From Antedon mediterranea (lineage: Eukaryota; Echinodermata; Crinoidea; Comatulida; Antedonidae), in the NCBI RefSeq assembly GCF_964355755.1, contig NC_092670.1, positions 11,655,201 to 11,719,200 on the forward strand: 64,000 nt of DNA, in the 5' to 3' direction. Positions within the stretch are counted from its first letter, which is position 1. Every line of letters begins with the position of its first letter. Both the position numbers and the translations under genes were made by a program. The notes beneath the pieces were generated by a model. That model saw only the letters and a program-made list of their open reading frames with translations. It did not search any database and was not told the DNA's origin. This document shows positions 55,915 to 64,000 of the stretch, piece by piece.

Positions 55915-58226
55915 TTAGCGAGGAACTGCACAAACTCTAAATGGAGCAGGTGAAAGAGTGAGTCCATTTATGCCCACAAGACTAGGTTTTGGGTCTTCTT
56001 CTGGGATTTTAAAATTAAACTCCTGCATTATCTTTGACAATATAACAATAATTGTAGACATAGCGATCTTTTCACCAACACAACATCTTTTACCTGAAAA
56101 AAGAAATAATAACATGTTATGTATGACAATTGTAATATAATTGTTGGAGAGGTTTTAGACTGTATTGAGACTCTACTCGTTTGTTGTACTTATACAATAC
56201 AATAATACTACAGGAACAAAATTAAACATATGTAACAATTTATCTATAGATCTGTCAATTCACAATTTGTGTTGTGTAAATTCCTACCTAAACCAAATGG
56301 CATGAATGCTTTTGAAGAAATTACGGTCTTCTTTTCAACCGAAAGAAATCGTTCTGGCCTAAAGTTAGTTGGATCATTCCAGTACTGCTCATCATGGTGT
56401 ACAGCCCATAAGTTCGCAAACACCCAAGAATCATGAGGAAACAAGTGGCCTTGAATTGACATTGGCTTTGATACCTTCCGAGGTAGTCCAAGCGGCGAAA
56501 CGTTGGCATGGCGCAAAACTTCCATTATAGTTGCCTGAGTATATGGCAGTTTCTCATAATAAGATTGTAGCGTTAGTAGTTGATGCTGTCGTGTTACATC
56601 ATCCACTTCCCTTTTAATCTAAAAAAGACAGATTCATTATTGTTTTTTAAAGTACACAGACTTCTGTTAGTATGAACACATTTCTGTCAATATATAGAAT
56701 TTTCAGTCAGTATGAATGTCTGTCTGTCAATATGGACAAACTTCTGTCAATATGGACAAACTTCTGTCATAACCAACACAATTCTGTCATGTGTAAATAT
56801 AAATACATTTCTGTCAAACTGACAGTCAAGTCAACTTTTTTCAAGATGAAAACAATTCTGTCAACAGGAACAAACGTCTGTCAATATCAACAAACAAAGA
56901 TGATTAAACTCAGTCAAAGATGAAAACAAATTCTGTCAAAGGAAACAAACTTCTGTCAATATCAAACGTCTTTCAAGATGATAAACTCAGTCAAGATGAA
57001 GGAGGAACTGTAATTAAAATGACAAATGTTTGAAATATTTCACTTACAGCTTTTTGCTGCTCTGTGTATTGTGTCATGTAAAGTATTGACCATTCTAGAG
57101 CAGTACTTGTTGTGTCAGTTCCCGATGCAAACATATCAATAATTGCTCTTCTTACACGGGTTTCAGTTCTTTTGTTTGGTACTCTGTCAAGTTCTACTTC
57201 ATCTGTTAAGAAAGCGTCAATCAGATCTCGAACGTTGATTGGGTCATAACTTTCAATATGTTGAGAGATTTCTCCATCTATGAAATCCGTGAAACTCGTA
57301 GCAAGATTTCGAAAATTGCTATACAAAGGTGTGTAATATAAAAACGGTAGAAAATGGCCAATTGTTGTACCAGAAACACTTTTACCTAATGCTTGTAAAT
57401 TACTAAGAAGCGATCGAAAGTTGTCATCGTCGTATTCGAAACGATGCCCAAAACACAATGCACACAACACGTTTGACACTGCCATATTGATTGGTTGGCA
57501 AACATCAATAGCTGCTCCATTATGTTGCCTTATAAGGTCACAGAGTTTTCCACTCTCGAAATTAAGTAACTTTATCAACTTTTGTTGTTTGAAATCGTGT
57601 AGGAATCGCAAAACAAATTTTCTTGTCTCTTTCCATTTTTCTCCATTTTCCCAAAGCAAACTACCTATAGAAATAAGCATTTAGAAACATTACTTTCTCA
57701 TGTTCTTTATTAGGAATGTAATTTGTTTTACTAAGTAAAGATCCCAGTAAGAGAAGTTTACTTGGGGAATCCTTCAACATCCTTGTTTAACCCAATACCT
57801 TCGCCCATCCAGTATAGACTGTAGATTACAATATGCTAGTACACAGAGCATTCAATAATTCAATAGCTTACCGTCATTAGAAAATGCAGCTTTCAATAAA
57901 CCAGGAGCAGGTCTGTTCAAAATACCCCCACTTTTAGTAAAAGCTGACTCAATAGATTGCAAATCATTTAACACCACAACATTCATAGGTCCCAACTTAA
58001 CTCCAATCACTGATCCGTATGTCTTTGCCCATTTAGTGAAGGTGACATGCGCATTACGATCTATGCTTAAAGCGTTCCCAAAGATTGGCCACCGTTTAGG
58101 CCCAGGAATATGTGTTGTTGTCGAACCCTTGCTTGCATTCATACACAAAAGGCACACGCATGCGGCTATCAGTATCACTAGTAAGCCTGGTGAAAACCAG
58201 GAGCCTACAAGTACAATCGTTTCCAT
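55915..58226 (-). CDS. Cytochrome P450, CYP2 clan (4 exons, 493 aa)
   Basis: Exons on the minus strand: 58226-57872, 57664-57048, 56618-56288, 56093-55915; phases 1, 0, 1 agree and the total is 494 codons with TAA. Microsomal haem monooxygenase. N-terminal membrane anchor (about residues 5-28), hinge HIPGPKRWPIFG, C-helix WKETR (129-133), I-helix FASGTDTTS (about 297-305), K-helix EVLR, FRPERF, and haem loop FGLGKRCCVG with Cys439 as the expected axial ligand. All motifs are intact. I-helix and meander wording place it in the CYP2 clan; the subfamily and substrate cannot be told from sequence by eye. Intron 2 contains a degenerate 20-bp tandem repeat. Confidence 0.92.
56660..56990. repeat. 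Degenerate tandem repeat in P450 intron
   Basis: Units like TTCTGTCAATATGGACAAAC recur about a dozen times with much variation. The region ends near the exon 2 donor. Confidence 0.65.
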
Positions 58227-58597
58227 ATCTTAGCCTTTCTATAGTATTTGTTATGTTGATTGATTACAATGATTGATTGCAATGATCATAGTACAAATCA
58301 AAGTAATGCAGACTTTACTGTTTTTGTAACGCATTGAAGCGTTAACATGTACCGGACCTCTATAGTCTGTTTTCCACTAACCGAATTTATTCGGGCGAAT
58401 CGGTACAGTGTTAGAAACGGTTTCGATCCAACTCGGCCCTAAACCGCAGGCCCGTAACCAGGGGGGGGGGGGGGGATCGGGGGGATCGTACGATCCCCCC
58501 CGCTGAACAGCGAGTTCCGCTTGGCCTCCCACTTTTTTTTTGCTGGGCATACTAACACAACACGACGATTGTTCACTACAGGCCTAGTCAAGCCTTA

Positions 58598-58632
58598 ATA
58601 AATTAAATTAATATATATATATATATATATTT
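58598..58632. repeat. TA microsatellite
   Basis: Alternating AT dinucleotides inside the left part of the 2.0-kb element. Confidence 0.8.
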
Positions 58633-59195
58633 TAACTAAAATATAAAAACCTAACACTAAAATTTACAAGATAAGTTCTATTTCATAACTGCTGAACATC
58701 GTGGTTCTGGAGCTAGCGAGCTGTACACAGAGCATAGTTGTTGTTTGGTTGACATAACAGGGTATTCCCCTACACAGGTCTCCGCGTGCGTGTGTGACGT
58801 GCCCAGCCAGCTGCTTGATAGAGAAAGCATGCAGCTCACACGGACGCAAGTGCAAGATGCAATGGTTGAGTGAATTCAGGAATCATCTTAATTCCATGGT
58901 TTTTTACCTAAACACCACATGATGGTGAATATGCCTGTTAAAGTCTCAATGATACGATCCCTAATGTACCATGTTGTTGCGAGGAGGCTTGAAAGGAGGA
59001 GGGATCTAGCCTAATTTCGGTCGGCAAGAGAATGCCGTCCTCTGACAATATAAGGTCGGCAATATTAAGGTCGGCAATTGAAATTTGTGGGCTGGAAATT
59101 ACACCAACAATATAGTTCATAAACAAAAGAGAATAGCCGGAAATGCGATTTGCGGCCATAGGCCTATAGAGAAAAAAAATTCGAGGGTATGGTTC

Positions 59196-60414
59196 CAGTG
59201 GCGGATCTAGCGGGGGCGTATTTTTTTTTTAATTAAATAGATTTTAAAAACACGTATCGTTTCGACGGTCATCAATCACCGATGGTTTGCACATTTTCAT
59301 AGTGAAAATAGTACGTCGGAGCACATCGTCAGCTTGATCGCATTCCACCAAGCATGTACGTCGACATCCTTTGTGTGTAAAAGGAGCAAGTTGATAAAAG
59401 CCACGTGGTGAGCTTGGTCGCGTTCCACTAAGCAGGCGGCATCCTTTGTGATCGTCACTCCCGCATTGTAGAGTAGCGGTACCTCAGACGATCAATAGAG
59501 TTGATGAAGCCACATGGTCAGTGCTACTATACTACGCGCCCATTTATTAAGTACAATAAAAACAAAGGCTAGGACTGTATGCCTATGAAAATTATCCCGT
59601 TAGGGCTAAATTTTATAACGTATTACTATTAAAATATTAACAATGCTGCAGCATTTCATGACCCTTGTTGTTTTATTTGATTTCCCGTCGATGATTCTCA
59701 TAAACACATCGCGATGACATCATGACAAAAGAGGTGTTTTGTTTTTTTCAAATCACTAAATATAATGTAATCGAGCCGGACCGCTAATTTTTAAACGATC
59801 GTTTAAACCAGGTCGTTGAATATGCCGTGATTTTAATTGTCAAAAACATGACCGTCAGCAGTCGATGGCTCGGAGTTTCGATAAATCTGTCGTCGCATGT
59901 GTTGCGTGGTGAAAACACTCTCAGCAAGTTTGCTTCATTAATATGCATGAGACTCTGTGACGACCCGCTTTAACGTGACGTAATTTTACTTTAGCTGCAT
60001 GCGAAGTATAGTGACCGCGATCGACCCGGCGCGCGTGTAAAAAAATAATACCGGCCTAGACTAGGGCAAGTTTATAATAATATAAAGGTGAAAAACATTG
60101 TCGCGTTGTAAAAATTTAGATGTAAAGTACAGGCAAGTTGTTAGCTTGCTTTTGGTACCCTAGGTAAGTATCAGCTGCATATTCCACATGTCGTAATTTG
60201 CGAGCTTTAGAGTGTTTGGTAAATGACATTATGAATTGTTTGTAAATCGTTTTAAACGACTTACAATGCGCTAGAATGCCAAAATTTCCAGGGGCCGTCG
60301 GCCCCTGGATCCCGACCGGGGGCCCTTGGCGGCCCCCTGGCCCCCAGCCAATGTTTGCTCGCTTCGCTCGCAAAGCTACGCCACCCCTATTTCAATATCC
60401 TGGATCCTCCCCTG
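59196..60414. mobile_element. Nested CAG...CTG element, 5-bp target duplication
   Basis: Left end CAGTGGCGGATCTAG (59196-59210), right end CTGGATCCTCCCCTG (60400-60414); 12 of 15 positions match as inverse repeats. GGTTC flanks both sides (59191-59195, 60415-60419). A GC-rich subterminal part contains GGCCCCTGG palindromes. No transposase ORF recognised. Confidence 0.75.
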
Positions 60415-61049
60415 GGTTCCACTAAACAACTTAACGATCCACCCCGCCGTCAAACCTGGTTACGGCCCTGAACCGTCTCGGCCAAAGTCAAGTCGGCCCC
60501 AAGTCAACTCGGCCCCACGTCACCTCGGCCCCACATCAACTCGGCCCCACGTCAACTCGGCCTCAAGTCAACTCGGCCTCACGTCAACTCGGCCAAAAAC
60601 TAATCCGTCAACTCGGCCTCTAAAAACTATGAAACGCAAAAAGTGCTAATATAGTAGTTAATATTATAATGGCAGGATATAGTACGGTTATGCCTACATA
60701 ATAGACGAAATACAACGGAAAATTCAATATAAATGATTATATAATATTAATTGATAGGTAGTATTTATTTATATTGTTTGAAACAAACAAATATTTCTTC
60801 ACATTTTGTATACAGGAATCTGTCGAAGAAGACATTAAAAAAAATAATATTTAAACAATATACTTCGGTCTACAACTGTATATACATCAATATAAAAAGA
60901 ATAAAATGACATTAAAATCAAAACAAATCAAAAGGCAAGAAAACAAATTGCATAAGCATTATGGGTATAGGTTACGCACACACACCCCAGACATGAATGT
61001 GCATTATTTTCAAATAGGCCTTACGGTTTTTTTTGTATGACATTTTTAT

Positions 61050-61470
61050 TTTCATTTCGTTTAGTACTTCATAATTATTCATAATTAATACAGTACACCA
61101 TGGGAAGAGAGAAATTTGCTTCCATAACAGTCCATAGGGAAGTGATTGTGATTTTATTGTATTTAATTATGGATTCATGGAATTTGTCATGGTGTGTGTT
61201 GTTATACAGTACTATCATCGGGAATCTTGTGTCCCGTTTTGTAATATCATCTTTAATTAAACTAAAAAGAATAATTTCTTCCTCACTATCATCCGATGAT
61301 CATCCAGAAACGGCTGCTATTTTAACGTCACGTCACAAAACGGAACAGGTGTGAATGTTTAAAACGGAACGGTGAACGGGCGCGCGTCACGTTGAAAAAA
61401 CGGCGCCGTCCGCGAAACGGAACAGGTACGGACGGTGGGAATGCCCCTTTAGGTGATCAATTTTATTGAA
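61050..61470 (+). other. Core of the foldback-like element with an 84-codon ORF
   Basis: An open frame at 61100-61354 starts MGREKFASITVHREVIVILL and ends RHKTEQV. It is followed by repeats of AACGGAACAGGT and a GGGAATGCCCCTTTAG. It is probably transposon-derived, but no family can be named. Confidence 0.3.
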
Positions 61471-61569
61471 CAATACAGGGCGCGGTGGGTGTTAAAAAAC
61501 AGATGAGAATGCAAAGGCAATATTATGTTGTTTAGGAATTCCGTTGTTTTGGAATCAAACAATATGTTT

Positions 61570-61710
61570 TAGTTTTTGCTTGACAAAATAAAAATACGCC
61601 ATTTTTTCATGATGATTTCTTCAGTGTGTTTTAGATTAGTTTTTATGCTTGACAAAATAAAAATACACCATTTATTCATGATGATTTCTTCAGTGTGTTT
61701 TAGATTAATT
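61570..61710 (+). repeat. Two-copy tandem repeat of about 67 bp
   Basis: CTTGACAAAATAAAAATAC through GATTTCTTCAGTGTGTTTTA occurs twice back to back with three or four differences. Confidence 0.75.
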
Positions 61711-62744
61711 TCCCATAAATGTATTCATTGGATTCTCCATTATAATCAAATAACAAAAGTAATAAAACAATTTGAATAGCGCACAATTGCAATAGAAATT
61801 TAACATGACAGAACATTCCGAATTTGTTTCCATAATCTCTTCGGTAGTTTGATTGACATCGTCAATAAATGTGTGAAAAGATTTTGTTACTGTAATATAC
61901 CATTTTAATGTCACATATAGTTATTCACTTTGACCGTGACATATTGCTAATAATTTGAGAGAGAATATATACAAAAAAAAAACCCATTTTTATTTTACTG
62001 TATTAATCTAATAATATCTATATAATATATAGGCCTTCTAAGAATATTTGCGATTATTTCTGGGAACATCCTCAAAATAGATCTAACAAACACATTACTG
62101 AGGGTTCTTACTGAGACAAACCAACCAACAATATAAATAAAAATTACCTATCAATTAAACGAAAAACGATCAGCCAGTGTGTTATAATTTACATTGAAAT
62201 TTCCGTTTTATTTCGTCTATTATATAGGCCTAACCGTACATATCCTGCCATTGTAATAAATGAACTACTATATTAGCACTTTTTGCATTCCATACTTTTT
62301 AAAGGCCGAGTTGACGGATTAGTTTTTGGCCGAGTTGACTTTAGGCCGAGTTGACTTGAGGCCGAGTTGACGTGAGGCCGAATTGACTTGAGGCCGAGTT
62401 GACTTGAGGCCGACTTGACTTGGGGCCGACTTGACGTGGGGCCGACTTGACTTTGGCCGAGACGGTTTAGGGCCGAGTTGACCTGCACCCGTAGAGGTAG
62501 GCGTAAAATTAGGATGCAATGCCTTATTTGTTATTCTATACATGAGATTGGACGAGGAAGAAGAATTGTGTTGCCTTATTGACTGTCCTAAAATGTACAG
62601 GAAACATCTAAAAAATCTATTTATAGCTATTAGCTTTTTTCTACAGGTTCATTTGGCCGGTCAGTATTTCAACTCGTCCCGTGGCTCTAATACAGAGCTT
62701 TCGAGCAGACGCTGTATTTTACAACGAAAGCAGTGTTGTTAGCA

Positions 62745-62892
62745 ACCGCCGTAGACCTCTTCTTTCGAGATCAAAAAGATGGTCCCACTAGGATGCACAT
62801 ATATATATAGATTGACCAATCACAAGGTGATATAATTCCAATTGAGTTCGGCGTAGGTTCTTGCGTTTCGTCATATAGTAGTGGGAACCAAG
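62745..62892. mobile_element. MITE family M2 copy
   Basis: Starts near GATGGTCCCACTAGGATGCA, contains ATTGACCAATCACAAGGTGA, and ends TCATATAGTAGTGGGAACCA. It is the same family as the copies near the lectin-kringle genes. Confidence 0.6.
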
Positions 62893-64000
62893 ATCAATTT
62901 TGTCATGGAGAAATAATCCAGTAATAATACTTATTTCTCTATTATTATATTATATTTTTACACTTAATTGTAACGGAATTTCAGTGGGTTTGATTAGTCT
63001 GTTAAAATCCTCTTCATTTGATTTTTTTTCAATGTTACATAAGGTATAATGTCACATAATAGCTTTACTATTATCTGATTAAAACTACATTCCTCCGCGT
63101 TTTATAAAACAAAGTACGGAAGTACTTCCAATCTGTAAACATTACTGTTATGTTGTTCATCATGTTAAAATAACATTTATCTCATCATTTTAGGTTGTCA
63201 TGGCGCGATAATAATACTATATATAATATATATATATATAGAAAACCTTTATATCTTTTTTCAGTTTCCTCTACATTAGGCTACTTACTTTTTTTTATAT
63301 AATTGGTCCACCTTCTTCTAAAGATCTAACGATATTTTAGCTCACTTAATAGGTTTGTTAATGGATTGTCTGAAAGTCTAATTAGCACAAACTTTGATAG
63401 AAAGTGTTTGTTTATATATTTGTTTATTTTGCGTTACTATGGAAACATGTTTTAATACACCAATAAGGAATATGAACGTCAAGTAGATACAATGTTGCGA
63501 TTTTTTGCTTTTGAGATTTGGCATTATAGCCTCCGTCTAAACACGTCCAGTAGACACCAATCAATAGTCAATCTTAGATTAACTTATTGGTTAGTTAGTA
63601 ATAATGAGATTGTTTAAAAAACAATCACATTTACTATGGACTCTACTATTGCAATATTGAAGAAGTGAGAGTTCAATGGAGTACTTATTATTGAATATGG
63701 TGTTACCCACAATCCTTTAGTTCAAATGACAAGAATCTACTTAGGTATGTTATACAACATTTATTTATCATTTTGAGATCCTTCTCAATAAAATGTATTT
63801 TGGTAACGAAAAGAAAGAAAGCAACAAAATAAAAGAAAAAAAGTCAAACTACAGTTATACATTACTATTAATTAATTCACTTGGAAACAAATAGCTTCTT
63901 TAAGACTTTCATTTAGGTGCTGTTTATATTAGGTTCCTCCTTCTGAAATGTCTCGAAATCGAAACACATTTAACAACAGGACAGGTTCTACAACCGTCAC
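62893..64000. other. No gene recognised to the window end
   Basis: AT-rich with a short TA tract near 63223-63240. No open frame or repeat matched anything else in the window. Confidence 0.5.

Larger units (their letters stand above)
58447..60470. mobile_element. CAG...CTG DNA transposon, 5-bp target duplication, non-autonomous
   Basis: The left end CAGGCCCGTAACCAGG (58447-58462) and the right end CCTGGTTACGGCCCTG (60455-60470) are inverse repeats with one mismatch. AACCG flanks both sides (58442-58446, 60471-60475). The sequence GGCCCTAAACCGTCTCGGCC without insertion exists at about 62452-62471 (minus sense), which is the empty site. A 15-bp G run lies just inside the left end. hAT-like ends with 5-bp duplications are one possibility. 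Confidence 0.85.
58430..62480. mobile_element. Foldback-like element with repetitive inverted arms
   Basis: The arm 60471-60790 (plus 58430-58446 before a later insertion) is inverted relative to 62120-62475. Each arm carries short tandem units of the type CAACTCGGCCCCACGT, then AAGTGCTAATATAGTAGTT and ATAGACGAAATA blocks. The core (about 60800-62100) has no recognised transposase. Outer target duplication not identified. Confidence 0.6.

Noticed and set aside
58462-58476. Run of G as a possible G-quadruplex or assembly artefact
   Set aside because: Just inside a transposon end that is naturally G-rich; no further evidence for either reading.
60326-60649. ORF rich in Ser/Arg/Pro repeats
   Set aside because: Arises from the ACTCGGCC repeat arm of the foldback-like element; the mirrored arm gives a similar false ORF at 62273-62543.

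Overview
This is animal nuclear DNA: AT-rich, with genes split by GT-AG introns and packed with short inverted-repeat transposons, SINEs and broken LINEs. Frequent CTAGGCCTAG-type runs and an F-type lectin/kringle gene family suggest a marine invertebrate deuterostome, perhaps an echinoderm. The window alone does not settle the species. There are no prokaryotic operons, CRISPR arrays or clear free-standing tRNA/rRNA genes.

Layout. (1) 481-1487, minus: a small two-exon gene (predicted 112 aa, unrecognised), head-to-head with (2) 3846-12289, plus: STT3A, a catalytic subunit of the oligosaccharyltransferase. All 14 coding exons are present and in phase (709 aa), and its introns hold several MITEs. 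(3) 13887-15810, plus: a three-exon gene for an unrecognised 374-aa protein with a C-terminal coiled coil. (4) 17131-49180, plus: a tandem cluster of three paralogous seven-exon genes for a secreted protein with the order signal peptide, F-type lectin (FTP) domain, one kringle, LamG-like domain and a cysteine-rich PAN/apple-like tail. Copy A (17131-27302) has a nonsense codon and a lost splice donor. Copy B (31399-41661) is intact (529 aa). Copy C (43859-49180) carries a 1-nt homopolymer frameshift. A degenerate fourth promoter/first exon follows at about 49590-49760. (5) 51211-55265, plus: MRPS14, the mitochondrial ribosomal protein uS14m, in three exons (142 aa), with a Harbinger-like MITE and an antisense LINE in its second intron. 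(6) 55915-58226, minus: an intact four-exon CYP2-clan cytochrome P450 (493 aa). (7) About 58430-62480: nested transposons. A foldback-like element with repetitive inverted arms is interrupted by a 2.0-kb CAG...CTG element, which is itself interrupted by a 1.2-kb CAG...CTG element. Both inner insertions have perfect 5-bp target duplications, and the outer one has an empty-site paralogue in the same window. (8) 62500-64000: no gene recognised.

The single-copy genes are housekeeping or enzymatic: N-glycosylation in the ER, mitochondrial translation and a microsomal monooxygenase. The lectin-kringle cluster looks like a lineage-specific, recently duplicating family of secreted recognition proteins, with one working copy among decaying ones. 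It is the best candidate here for an undescribed system. Exon boundaries were assigned by eye from GT/AG sites, reading-phase continuity and agreement between copies or with known families. No transcript data or database search was used.
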